From Emydura subglobosa (taxonomy: Eukaryota; Chordata; Testudines; Chelidae): 64,000 nucleotides of DNA. The position numbers and the translations under genes were made by a program. Under the pieces are notes generated by a model, which saw only the letters and a program-made list of their open reading frames with translations, was not told the DNA's origin and searched no databases. Where the stretch lies: assembly GCA_007922225.1 (NCBI GenBank), contig ML679946.1, positions 96,416,759 through 96,480,758 on the forward strand, read 5' to 3'. Each line of letters begins with the position of its first letter. Positions within the stretch are counted from its first letter, which is position 1. Of the stretch, positions 46,165 to 57,026 are shown piece after piece.

Positions 46165-46413
46165 GTGCTGGGCCTCTTCCAGTCCCCTAAATGCTGCAAT
46201 AACAACTATGTGGGTGAAACCAGACAATCACTACGCTCTCAAATGAACTCAGATAGAAAAATGATAAAAGACACAAACACCACGTCGCCTGTGGGTGAAC
46301 ACTTTTCACAAAGCCATCACTCTACACCTGGCCTGTCAGTCCTCATCCTCAAAGGAAACCTCACAACACTTTCAAAAGATGAGCCTGGGAACTTAAATTC
46401 ATTACTCTGCTAG
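46165..46413 (+). pseudogene. GIY-YIG endonuclease remnant of Penelope-like element
   Basis: This 82-codon frame covers the middle of the endonuclease that nicks DNA for Penelope retrotransposition. YVGET at residues 15-19 is the YIG-type motif. The preceding GIY-equivalent strand is lost in the frameshift, and the catalytic glutamate region (WELKFI) lies past a second frameshift in another frame. The methionine is not a real start. Nuclease activity is not expected. Confidence 0.85.
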
Positions 46414-46546
46414 ACACTAAAAGTCATGGACTGAACAGAGACACTGGGTTTATGGCTTATTACAACAATCTGTAACCCACAAACCCATTCTTTTTGTCCT
46501 ATGACTGCAGAGGTGTTATGGGCCACTCTACCTTGAATGGTCCCCA

Positions 46547-46826
46547 CAGGGTGTGTCTACACTGCAGTTAGACACCCATGGCTGGCCCGTGCCAGCTGAC
46601 TCGGGCTTGTGGGTCTTGGGCTGCGGCGCTGTTTCACTGCAGTGTAGACACACCCTGGAGCCCGAGAACTGGGACCCTCCCATCTCCCAGGATCCTAGTG
46701 CCCAGGCTCCAACCCCAGCCCAGAAGTCTACATTGCAATAAAACATCCCCGCAACCCAAGCCCTGCGAGTCCAAGTCAGCTTGCATGGGCCAGCCACAGG
46801 TTTTTCATTGCAATGCTGACCTACCT
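46547..46826. mobile_element. Compound hairpin MITE nested in Penelope-like element
   Basis: 46547-46567 and 46637-46657 are perfect 21-bp inverted repeats bounding 111 bp. Beyond that, the complement of about 46730-46826 aligns again with 46560-46650 (shared GGCTGGCCC, AGCTGACT, CTTGGG, GCAATGTAGAC or GCAGTGTAGAC). The Penelope sequence resumes at 46831 (ACAATGTGCTAACTCC). Confidence 0.8.
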
Positions 46827-47285
46827 TTAGACAATGTGCTAACTCCTTACACTAAACAATCTGCTCCATCTTGCATTGAGCTGTGACACTGGGAGTACCT
46901 TTCCCAGACCTGAAGAAGAGCTCTGTGTGCCTCCAAAGGTTGTCTCTGTCACCAACAGAAGTTGGTCCAATAGAAAATATTACCTCATCCACTTTGTCTC
47001 TCTCTAATGTGTTTTTCATGTCCTTTATTTGCTGCTGATGTACTGCTGCTCTTTCCCTGTCCTTATCTGCTGTCACTGTTTCCTGTCTCTTTATTTGTAG
47101 ACTGTAAGCTCTCAAAGCAGGGACAGTCTATCTTTTCTGTAAAGCATGGTGAATAGACTGAGTGACTTCCTTAAGAGAGCACACAGACCCCGAGTTAGTG
47201 TTTAAACACACCCCCTGTACTGGTAACTACTGTTCTCAATCTTCCTGCCTGAAGTTGGTTGTCCCTAGGGTTTACCAGCAGGACC

Positions 47286-47475
47286 TTCTGGCCAAGATTT
47301 TCAAAAATGGCTAGTGATTTTGGGTACCCACTTTGAGATGCCCACTCAGGGGGTCTGATATTTCAGAAAATGCGGAGCATGCTCCCTCCCAAAATTGAGT
47401 TCCAATGTATTTCTAAGAGAGCATGCAGAAATGGAAGCAATCAAATTCACTGGTCATTTTTGAAAATCAAGGTCA
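47286..47475. repeat. Fold-back repeat (ATTTTCAAAAATGG type)
   Basis: CCAAGATTTTCAAAAATGGC at the left faces TGGTCATTTTTGAAAATCAA at the right, with a GCATGCTCC centre. Related to the class at 30788. Confidence 0.6.
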
Positions 47476-47555
47476 GAAAGTCCTTGCTGTTCAGTTCCCT
47501 TTCCCCACAGGGTCACTTCCATCTCCTGGGTGTCCAGGATAGAGTTCTGTTGATC

Positions 47556-47748
47556 TAAAGAACTTTTTCACTAGGAGGGTGGTGAAGCACTGGACTGGGT
47601 TACCTAGGGAGGTGGTGGAATCTCCATCTTTAGAGGTTTTTAAGCTGCGGCTTGACAAAACCCTCGCTGGGATTATTTAACTGAGGTTAGTCCTGCTTTG
47701 AGCAGGGGGTTGGACTAGATGACCTCTTGAGGTCTCTTCCAATTCTAT
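47556..47748 (+). mobile_element. CR1 3' tail, strongly 5'-truncated
   Basis: TGGTGAAGCACTGGACTGGG, TTACCTAGGGAGGTGGTGG, GGGGGTTGGACTAGATGACC and the final TTCCAATTCTAT match the last 190 bp of the CR1 at 829-1507. Confidence 0.93.
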
Positions 47749-47754
47749 ATGGAC

Positions 47755-47965
47755 CCCATCACCAGAGTATCAGAGCACCTCACAATTGTCCAGTGAAGTA
47801 AGTAAATACTATTATCACCACATCACTGATGGTAAACTGAGGCACAGAGAGACAAAGGAACTTGCCCAACATCACCCACAAGGTCTGTAGCAGAGCAGGG
47901 AATTGAACCCAGGTCTCTCAAGTCTTAGGCTAGTCCCATGCTCTGATTATTGAACCCATGCCACG
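47755..47965 (-). repeat. MIR/CORE-SINE, well preserved
   Basis: GTAAACTGAGGCACAGAGAG, ACTTGCCCAACATCACCCAC, AGCAGGGAATTGAACCCAGG and CTAGTCCCATGCTCTG are the complement of the MIR core, B-box side and head in the right order. Confidence 0.85.
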
Positions 47966-48934
47966 TTCTAATACCAGCTTGGATCATAAGCATACATGCG
48001 CCATACAAACTTTTGTTACCATATATGTATTAACTAGGAAAAGAATGATTACATGTCAGTTACTGAAACGAAAATGGTATGGAGAATTCTGAATACAACT
48101 TGTGGCAGTGAGCAATGAGCTATACACGCCATGTTGTGTTGTAATTTGTGGCAACAAGAGAAAAAGGAAGGTTGTGAGTTAGAAGTTCTCTAAAACTGCT
48201 AAAGAGTTGTTACTTTTTTGTTACTTTTTCCATAAGAATACATGGACTGTGATGTGAGAATTAAATCTTCAAAGAAAACCGAGGTGAAGGTTTACTCTGT
48301 GGGATGGAAACATTATGTTCAAACACTTTTGGAATTAGAATTGCACATTTCCAGTGTGAAAGTGGCTGTGCAATATAGTGCAGCATGTTATCTGTCAGGA
48401 GAAAGAGTTATCGCAGATTATTTGAGTCTGCACTGCATCCACTAGCAATTTTGTGTATCTATCATTGATTTGGAAGAGAAGGGGAGGGGAAAAAACACAT
48501 GAAAAAGATAGGAGACGGTTTTTGATGTCTGGGTTGGAACAGCAGAGAAGGAAATGTAATACTCAATGGGTATTTGAAATACATACATTTTTAAAACTTG
48601 CATTATTCAGTGCTCAGAGATTTGGAATTTTGGAAAGATTCATAGGGCAAAGAAAGTTACACATTGTTTGGATTCGTTGTTTTCATTTTGGATATGCTTT
48701 CTATACATTTGATCTTGTCCATCCATCCCTTCTGTTACCACCAAGGACAGACTAACTGCGGCCTGGATCCATTACATTTTCCCTTTTCCCCAAACTAAAA
48801 CTGCTGATTTTCATCCAGCTACACCCAAGATGAACAAGTACAAAAAGAATGGCTGTTTTCATAGTATTTCTAGCCCAGCCAGAAACAAGCACTACTGCAC
48901 ACCTCATATGAACTATTATTTACTAGTTATGTCA
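47966..48934. other. No gene recognised
   Basis: Open frames at 48242-48445 and 48453-48755 show no known domain. No repeat identified. Confidence 0.35.
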
Positions 48935-49025
48935 AGGTCAAGTCATGGACCAGGACCCCTGTATGCTAAGTGCTATACAAAGACAACAAAAAGGAATGCC
49001 TGCCCCAAAGATCTTATGATATACA
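48935..49025 (-). repeat. L2/CR1-like tail fragment
   Basis: GTCATGGACCAGGACCCCTG, TGCTAAGTGCTATACAAAGA and CTGCCCCAAAGATCTTA match the tail family at 2955 and 8640. Confidence 0.6.
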
Positions 49026-49440
49026 CAATTCTTGATTTTGTGATCAATCTGGTTGAATTTTCTTTATTTTTGAGTTTTCAATAGTATTTTTCAGCGAAAA
49101 TTTGATTTTTTTCATTAACAACAAAACCAAAAGTATTCATGTAAGTTTTTCAGGCTTTTTGATCAGCTTACAGAGCTCGTGAAATCTGCTCTTTAATGCT
49201 AAATTCTTTCACACTTTCCATTCAGTTGTGTGTTCTCTAAACAGCAGTGGAGCATTTGAAATGGAAACAGATAGCAGCCTCAGATCAAGAACCAGCATGG
49301 TTGCTGAGTTCGTCATTCAGGCAAGAATGGGAGAAGGGAGCTGGTGGCAGGGTAGGGACTGGGAGTTATTAAGATTGCTGTTTGCAGGAGGGTGATAGCC
49401 AGGAGGTCTTCACTTAGTAACCTTCATCTAGTGAACTGAA
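49026..49440. other. No gene recognised
   Basis: Nothing identified. Confidence 0.3.
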
Positions 49441-49813
49441 GGTATGTCTACCCTGCAATCACTGGGTGTGACTGCAGCTTGAGCTGATACCCTGGAGCTA
49501 GCTCGTGTTCCCAGAGCAGTAAAGCTGCACAGGGAAAGCTTCAGTGCAGACTCCCCCTGCAAGTCAAAGCCCCATGCTCACCAATGTCATATTATTATGG
49601 TATGTTCCGCACAAAGGATGCCTTGTTTGGCATTATTTTAAAAGTCTTGATCTGTTAAACAATAATATCCAGGTAGGTGTGTACCGCCCACGCTGACGCT
49701 GCCTCTGACGTGGCTTCACTGCTCTGGGACGCAAGCGCTCTAGATTAAAGCTAGTTCAGGTATGTCAGTTTGAGCTGCAATCACAGGGTGTGACTGCAGT
49801 CTCGACACACTCT
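49441..49813. mobile_element. MITE split by an LTR-related fragment
   Basis: GGTATGTCTACCCTGCAATC and GGGTGTGACTGCAGCTTGAG at the left; TTGAGCTGCAATCACAGGGT, GTGACTGCAGTCTCGACACA at the right. The segment CTAGATTAAAGCTAGTTCAG near 49740 is shared with 18871-19115. The fragment at 49588-49670 interrupts it. Confidence 0.7.
49588..49670 (-). repeat. Dispersed repeat, inverted partner of 14095-14176
   Basis: See 14095; probably a piece of the LTR-like family near 13.4-14.2 kb, carried inside a MITE. Confidence 0.8.
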
Positions 49814-50342
49814 AAGACACTTTGCCCTTAATGTTGGGAGCCACTGTATTAAAAGCTTCCAAGATCCAGAGACAAAGCCGCTGTCATAAATGTCTCTACA
49901 TAGATGTTTCTTCTTTGGGCTGGCTATCGATCTCACTTACACAACACAATGGAGTTACCCCAATGGAAAATCAGTGCAAATGAGAGGAGAATCAGGGCCT
50001 TTGTTTTAAACCTAAAAGTCTGATGTGCTATGCCCATTATTTGCCTGAAGGCAAGAGAATCATGCTCATTATTGTAGCCTGAATGACAAGGTTCACCCTC
50101 AAACAGCAAATATTGCTCTTAGGTACACCATTATAAATCTGCAGGAATGCCAGAGATCTCCATGGAATTGCTCAGGATTTACATCAGAGTAACAGAGGGT
50201 AGAAACAGTGCCTATCTCTTTAACATAAGAGAGAAGTATTTCAGAAAATGCTTTAAAGAAGAAAAACCCTTAGATAACGAAGCAGATGAGAAATGTAAAT
50301 CCCGATCTGGTCTTTTCCTCAGGAAAAACATATATTAAAGGG
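49814..50342. other. Mostly unassigned
   Basis: A weak fold-back lies at about 49925-50005 (TCACTTACACAAC, GAGAGGAGAATCAGGGCC). A 63-codon open frame at 50147-50338 has no known domain. Confidence 0.3.
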
Positions 50343-50740
50343 TGCCTGCATTTTATTGCTGTAGATGTGTGATTTACTATACAACAAGCACTTTGTGGCA
50401 TCTTTGCATTCAGCTCCACTGATCAAGAAAATAAATTAGATCCTGGAATCTTTGTACCCAGGATAGTTTCTTAATATAAGAAGCCATTAATGCAGTAAAT
50501 TATACGCACAGCTGTTAACAACCTGTAAGTATCTTGTTTTCCTTCTTTTGGTTCAGATGAGCATCAATTAGTTCAGTGATATTTACACTAATATCTTTAT
50601 TTATTGGGTGCAATTGTCCATCTGTTTCACTGAAGACTGAATTACAATGATTCTGCCAGGAGTGAAGGCATTAGACTTGCTGATTGTTAACCTCTCCCAG
50701 GAGATAAGAGGAGCCATGTTTACAATTTTCCTACGTACAG
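50343..50740. repeat. Old duplication, copy A
   Basis: Aligns collinearly with 52032-52440 over about 390 bp. Shared blocks include TTAGTTCAGTGATATTTACA, AGGAAAATAAATT or AGAAAATAAATT, TTAATGCAGTAAAT, CCATCTGTT and TGTTAACCTCT. Divergence looks substantial, so the event is old. Confidence 0.85.
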
Positions 50741-52031
50741 GAGATAACAGAAAGGTAACATGACGGCTCTGAGTGGAGGGATTTGAGAAAAAATCCTAAA
50801 CAAGAGACGGGGGCAATTAACAAACTTGCACTTGCGAGTATTCTGGCTGAAAACGATGGCCAAAGGAAAATCAGGAGAAAAAATGAGCCACATTCGATTA
50901 AAACTCAAATGGATTGCAATGAGTGCAGATCCGTGCCCCGTGGTATATTGTGTGTCCTCTTTGCTTGCGTATGAAGGGGGAGAACATGAATTTAAATTGT
51001 TTAACATGAATTTAAATTGCTTGCGTCTGTGCTTCTCTGACATCTCATCCCAATTTCTCACTGTCAGTTTAAACTTATCTTGGACAAATGTGAGGTCCTG
51101 AACTTCCTTTCCAAACTCTCTTCACTTGAGAGTTGACAATATACCAACCTCCCTGTCACCTACCGATCCAGGAAATGGACTTTTGCTCCTCCCTCTTCCA
51201 GGCTGCATCAAAGGCTCTATTCAGTGCTCTGCTAAACTCTGCCCTTCCCTACTCATTTATCTTGTCTCCTGTTGAGGTGACATCACCCTTTCCTCCACCA
51301 GCAATGGCATAAATTGTGCCTATTGCTAACCTTTGTAACTGCACAGTGGGGCCCTGCCTGGGGATTATGAGTGCTATCAACTTATAATTAATAAATAATT
51401 CACATTTTGCAGATTTTTGCCACAAACACAAAGGCTAGAAACTTAAGAGAACAATGTAAATTTGGCAGACACTTTATGGGTTCACCAAATAATTTTTGTG
51501 ATTTTTCAAACATGGGTTTGAACCATAAATTTCTGATCTGAATGTGAACTTCCCCAAAGGTTGAGGGAGATTTGGATCTGATGTTAAAAAAAAAACAAAT
51601 TTTGTGATTTTTGGGCATGAGCATTTTATTTTCAGTATGGGCATGTGGTTTTGAGCAAGGGCATTTGATTATTGGGCATAAAAACAATTTTTGTGATTTT
51701 CAGGCATGGGTTTGAACCATAAATTTCTGATCTGAATGTGAACGTCCCCAAAGTTTGAGGGAGATTTGGAACTGAAGTTCTGGTTTAGATCCATTTGTTC
51801 TTCAACCCCACCTTCATCAAAGTAATGTGGATCCCAATTTCCCCCGCATATGAAATTGATGAGGATATTCAAATTTGGGCCGCTGCCAGGTAGTTATGAA
51901 TAAAGTGCATAAAAATTAATCATGGCTCTGTCTTTTTTAAGTACTACTTTTCCTAAAATGATGCAATATAAACATGATTAGGAGCTGGAATTTTTCTGAT
52001 GTGATTTCTTTGTCATCAAATAAGGTTAGTG
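50741..52031. other. Spacer between duplication copies
   Basis: Contains the 195-bp-offset repeat at 51491-51780 and a tandem pair of ACATGAATTTAAATTG (about 50984 and 51003). No gene. Confidence 0.4.
51491..51780. repeat. Direct repeat pair, 95-bp units, 195-bp offset
   Basis: 51491-51585 and 51686-51780 share CATGGGTTTGAACCATAAAT, TTCTGATCTGAATGTGAAC and GAGGGAGATTTGGA with few differences. Confidence 0.9.
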
Positions 52032-52440
52032 CGTGCTTCATTTATATTGCTACAGCTGAGTAATTTACTGTAAAACCAGCACTCTTTGTCTTTTTTGCAG
52101 GCAAATCCATTGATCAGGAAAATAAATTGGGTCCCTGAATCTTTTTGACTACAAATAATGCTCTCTATAGGAAGTCATTAATGCAGTAAATCACATTCAC
52201 AACTGTTGAGACCATGAAAGCTTCTTTATGCCTCCTTTTGATACAGCTAAACATCAGTTAGTTCAGTGATATTTACATAAATATCTCTATTTAGGGGTTC
52301 GGATTTTCCATCTGTTACACATAAAATTTAATTAGAATGATTTTGTTGGAAAGGAGGAATTAAACTTTCGGAATGTTAACCTCTTTCCATGAAAGAAAAA
52401 CAGCTATTTTTACAAGCTAGGTGCAGTTAGATAGGATCTG
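52032..52440. repeat. Old duplication, copy B
   Basis: Partner of 50343-50740; see there. It starts within GCGTGCTTCATTTATATTGC and fades near 52440. Confidence 0.85.
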
Positions 52441-53238
52441 CTGAAATGTTTTTGCTTCGGAAGACAGCATATTTATTTTTTTAAGAAGTTACTTTTCAAA
52501 TATAACAAGTCCTAATAAACTGAATCAAAGTTAGATTCTTAGCCAGGTGAAATTGACTTCTATAGTTTGGTGGACACATGTCCATATCAGAAAAAACACT
52601 ATCACATTTTGTTACCAAGTGGTATCTTTGTTGACAGTCTGAAAAGGGGTCAAAGACAATGAGAAAGACATGCTGTTCACTCACTTACAAAGGTGGTCCC
52701 TTCAGATCCAAATGAGGCATCTTGGAGGGATTGTGGTGCGGAAGCTTGTTCTGCCCATATTTGCTATGGCTGCTACTGAAATCTCACAAGACTGGCTGTT
52801 CTCACCAGTTTTCATCAGAGGTTTGTTCAAGTATTTCAAGATAGTTGTTCTCATGAGATTTCCATCCTTGTAGATGGCCTCCAAGACCACTCAACGTCCT
52901 TTGCTGTTTCAGGCAAAAAGCTCTCAAAAACAGTTCATGAAGTTTCGGTGCTATCAACTCTGACATTCAGCATGAATCAGTCACTGTAAAACACATTCTT
53001 TGTATGTGTCATCTTGACACTATGTACTGACTCTCATTGAGAACAAGGGACCAACTGCCAAGGCTAACCAGGAGAGATCTCCTTCACCCAAATGATAAAG
53101 GCCTTTATTTTTGGAGCTGGCAGATCAGGTTTCTAGTTTCCTTTCCTCATCTGTCATTTTTTAGTAATTGTGTTTTTTGTTTGCAACACACGGCTTTGTT
53201 CCATCACCAACAAGACTCTGATCCTTAACTTACACGTA
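52441..53238. other. No gene recognised
   Basis: Nothing identified. Confidence 0.3.
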
Positions 53239-53350
53239 GGACCTGATTTTCTTCTCTTCCAGAGTAACTTTATTACGTCAGGAGTAATGCTATTAAAGTC
53301 AGTGGAGTTGCTCTGATGTACAATTGGTGTAAATGAGAAGAGAATCAAGT
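53239..53350. repeat. Short fold-back repeat
   Basis: GGACCTGATTTTCTTCTCTT faces AATGAGAAGAGAATCAAGTG; the centre holds ATTAAAGTCAGTGGAGTTG. Confidence 0.6.
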
Positions 53351-55274
53351 GCTTAATCTGGATTTGGAGATGAACACCACCTTTTTGACCAGTCTCTAAC
53401 TAAAATAAAAATGAGCTGTAACAAGCACTCAACTCATCCTTAAAAAGTGCTCAACACTGCCCCTTTTCTGAGTTGTTTCCACATAATGCCGGATTTCCTG
53501 CAGGACTTTTCATGTCAGCACAAGTTTTGTCTAAATTTGGCAATCACCAGCCCCCCAGTCTCTGGATATTGGTGAAAATTTCAGTGCAATTGTTCATGGT
53601 GTATTTTTTAACAGTGAGCCCAGTTTGCTGATGTTTTGTCACTGGTGCAAGTCCTTGATTGGCTGAACCTATTGTACATGAATAAGAGGCTCTGCAGAAG
53701 CTATTTTAACTTCTTTGCACAAGTCTTTGCTAAAGAGCGGAGAGATGCCCCCTCACAGACATTAAATTGGGAAAGAGAGTGTCATCTACTAAAGACTAAG
53801 AATAGGAGTGGCTGCCAACCCCACAGTAACAAAATGCCTTTCGTTTCACATAGTTGTAAGTGATACCATGATAAAATGTAGACAGGAAAAATAAATCAAG
53901 AGAGCTTCACTACATTTCCAATATGTTTCCAGATGCAAATACAACAGCAAGAGATTAATGAAGGAGGAGATTGCTATAGTAACGAAGGGATTGGGGGGGG
54001 GGGGAGGGGAATAGAGAATATCAGAAGCTTCTATATAAGATGATTGATTTTTTTTTCCTGGCAATGTACTGACAACTGCTGGCACTGCTACTGCTAAGGG
54101 TTAGTCAGGGTTTCCATTACAAACTCCTGTTTCTAAATCTTATAACTCAGCTGCAAAAGCAGAGCACGTGTGAACACTGCAAATATGATTATAGGACCAA
54201 ATTCAGAGATGAATCAAAGGGAATCTAGAGAAGTTCTCAGATGGTATAGTTCACATCTTTTTTTGTCTCCCCCAATATGGGATACCAATGCAGATTCATC
54301 CAACCAAATTCTGTTTCAGTTACATGGGGTTAATTTAATCAATAGGAACCAATGGACTTTACTGGAATTCCTCTTGATTTGCACCATTGTAAATGAGAGC
54401 AAAATCTGGCCTCCTGATTTCAGGCCAAATTCATTCCTCACTTATCCCATGGCAACTCCTGAGCCTTACTTAGACCCATACCTGTTTACCAATATGTAAT
54501 TTATACACACACATGCTTATGCTTTATCTCAGAATTTGTCCCTCAGGCTGAAATTAGGGAAGGACACACAAATACAGGTCAGTAGGCTGGAAACCTGCCT
54601 TTTGAGGAAGTAGATTAAATTCAGGGAAAATCTATTAACTCATCAGATCATGTTATGGAAGCATCCCCAGCTTCTCCCTGTCTTCAGCAGCAGTATGTTG
54701 TACATGAAATGTGTCTGCTTGCAGAGGATATAGGGCAGTTACTAAAACCAGTTCTACTTTGAAGATTTTTATGTATACAAAAAAATTGTTTAGTCCTCTA
54801 TTCCTGGTATCTGGTTGTTATGCATCCTGTCTTAATGTATTTATTTCCCCTATCCCTGTACTCATGTAGGATCAGCTCAGTCAACAGAATACTTCAGTAC
54901 CAAACCAAAAATACCAGCATGTCTTTGTTCCAGATCCCTTAGATGCCTGGAAATGTTAACTTTTAACATACATCGCATATTTTTGTGATGGCTTTGTTGA
55001 TCCTATTATCTCTATCTTCAGAATTTCTATTGTCTTTCCCTGCCAAGACCATGGCCTGATTTTGGTAGCAAGCAGGAATTCTAAAAGGCAAATGGGTCAG
55101 CTACTTTTATGTTTTTGGTTATAATATGTTTTCTCTAAATTGAAGCAGGAAGTAAGAGTGTTCATTCTCAGCTTTAAGCAGGAGAAACAAAAACTACTCA
55201 TACTACAAGTACTTTCGGAATTGAATTGATTAACTGTTGGCAAAGTGCTTTCAGAATTTAAAGCACAATGTCCC
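53351..55274. other. Mostly unassigned
   Basis: Includes a run of 12 G at 53993-54004 and a fold-back-like remnant at about 54340-54435 (CCATTGTAAATGAGAGCAAA, ATCTGGCC). No gene. Confidence 0.35.
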
Positions 55275-55358
55275 AGATCCTCTAAGTTATTTAGATACCT
55301 AATTCTCATTGAAATCAATGGGAGTTAGGCATCGAACTGCCATTGAAAATCTGGATCT
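55275..55358. repeat. Short fold-back repeat
   Basis: AGATCCTCTAAGTTATTTAG faces TGCCATTGAAAATCTGGATC around TCATTGAAATCAATGGGAG. Confidence 0.6.
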
Positions 55359-55529
55359 ATATACTTACTAAATAATACTGTGATAGTTAGAATAAATTTA
55401 TTGAAGATCTTTCTCTTACCAATGTTAATTTCAAATTCCATTCTTAAACTGGCAAAATTGGCAAAATTTTGGGAGCGGTGCGAGGGAGAGTCTTATTGTA
55501 ACCCAGACATTTCTCCTAGCTTCAATTTA

Positions 55530-55800
55530 GGCCTAGTCTACACACCATTTTTGCACCGATTTAGTTAAACAATTTCAAACACCGGTGTGGACATTCTTAT
55601 TTTAAGTTTAGTTTCCATCAATTGGGATTGGTTAAATCAGGAAAAAATTTATTTATTCACGTGGAATCACTGCAACTTCTCATGAAAAAAGAAAATAAGA
55701 GGATTTACCTTAAACCTTTTCCTAGTCAATTTAAGACAATCCAAAACAAGCCTGTTTAAACCCAAATAAGAGTGTCTACACAAGCTTTTCTATCAGTATC
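55530..55800. mobile_element. MITE (GTCTACACA ends)
   Basis: GGCCTAGTCTACACACCATT on the left and AAGAGTGTCTACACAAGC on the right, with internal inverted AACCGATTT-like and AAACC tracts. First of three MITEs in a cluster. Confidence 0.55.
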
Positions 55801-55825
55801 AGTTTAAAATCAAAGCATTCAGACC

Positions 55826-56374
55826 TGTTCTACACTTAAAAAACTGGTTGACCTAGTTACATGGCTCAGGACTGTGAAAATTTCACACCATGTGTGATAT
55901 ATTTAAGTCAACTTAAGTGCCACTGTAGCTGCAGCTAGGTCACTGAAAGAATTCTCCAATCCACCCACCTTTCTGGGCTGGTCTACACTGGTGGCGGCAG
56001 TCAACAGGAGATACGCGAGCTACATAACATAGCTTGCATCTCTCCCGTCGACGTACTTACCTTGACGTACCATGGTGTTTTCACAGCGCTGCATAGAGGG
56101 GAGATACCCTCCTGTTGATGCTGCCTTCTGCCTTTTGTGGAAGTGGACTACTTGAGTCAACCGAAGAGCACTCATGCATCAGCTGAGCGGGTCTACACAG
56201 ACCGGCTCAATCGATGCTGCTGCATCAATCCCTGCTGCCACAGCAGTATAGACATACCCTCAGGGATGTGGATTACCTACACCAATGGAAAATCCCCTCC
56301 TGTTGCTGTAGGAAGCATACCTGCAGAGTCGTAGCCATGCTGCTGTGGCCACTGTAGTTTAGCCATGCCCTAAG
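55826..56374. mobile_element. Outer MITE, interrupted
   Basis: Left end GACCTGTTCTACACTT, body TTGACCTAGTTACATGGCTC, right body GGATTACCTACACCAATGG, right end CTGTAGTTTAGCCATGCCCT. The body resumes at about 56262 after the inner MITE. Confidence 0.65.
55975..56260. mobile_element. Inner MITE nested in the outer MITE
   Basis: GGGCTGGTCTACACT at the left and AGTATAGACATACCCT at the right are inverted ends; ACAGGAGATACGCGAGCTAC links it to the truncated copy at 32513. Flanks TCTGGG and TCAGGG may be a decayed target duplication. Confidence 0.75.
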
Positions 56375-56730
56375 TTAAATGCATGAAACTCTGCATGCAG
56401 GCAAGAGGTTAGGCAATGGTTCAACTGCTCACAGATGGTTATTTATGGCTCAGGCTACTAAAATTTGAGTTGCATTGTTGTGTCTGATAAAGAAAAAAGT
56501 GGATTAAAAAAAAAGTTTAATTGTTCACTTAAGGTCTTTTTCAACTCAATCCAGTGGGTCAAGTCCACAACCATTAGCATGAACTGACTGCCATCCAAAG
56601 GAATCAATACAGTAGGAGTAGGCAGCAAATATGATGTCTCTATCTATAAAATGCTTGCATGTTCCCAGTGTTAATATGCACTCTGATGCCAAACTCTACT
56701 GATTTAGACACCGTGCAATCCCACTGGTCC
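56375..56730. other. No gene recognised
   Basis: Nothing identified. Confidence 0.3.
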
Positions 56731-56813
56731 AGATCCTCAGCTGGTGTAAATCAACGTAGCACCACTGAAGTGAATGGCATTACATTGATTATCCCCAGTT
56801 GAGGATTTGGCCC
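56731..56813. repeat. Short fold-back repeat
   Basis: AGATCCTCAGCTGGTGTAAA faces TTATCCCCAGTTGAGGATTT. Its left arm is identical over 23 bases to that of 59034-59116. Confidence 0.7.
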
Positions 56814-57026
56814 AAAATGGAGGCACAGGGTGTAAGTCAGTGCAACAACTGGCATTTGGTTGCTAGGAAATGTCATGCAGAGCTGCGCCCAACTCAGTGG
56901 ACTCACAAGGTTCTGTGACACTCTTCTCTAGTGTTCAGTGGGTTCACATCATTGATGCAAAAATCTCAGCCAAAGCCTGCAGGTTTCAGCTAATTTCTCC
57001 TGGAAAACCTATGGTTTCATATGATT

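Larger units (their letters stand above)
45846..47015 (+). mobile_element. Penelope-like element with GIY-YIG remains
   Basis: Ends are inverted copies of one terminal segment: 45868-45955 and the complement of about 46905-47013 (both with ATTRGACCAAC and GAGGTAATA text). After the left segment comes linker coding sequence PPNLSKLIIRSKLP and GTRPCQNDRCKTC, a Cys motif before the Penelope endonuclease. From 46165 the frame reads NNNYVGETRQSLRSQMNS, PVGEHF and LSVLIL: the YIG half of GIY-YIG, the helix with arginine, and the histidine. A frameshift near 46150-46190 separates linker and endonuclease. A second near 46380 moves the conserved WELKFITLLDT and GLNRDTGFMAYYN to another frame. The reverse transcriptase is deleted. 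A MITE is inserted at 46547. Confidence 0.9.
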
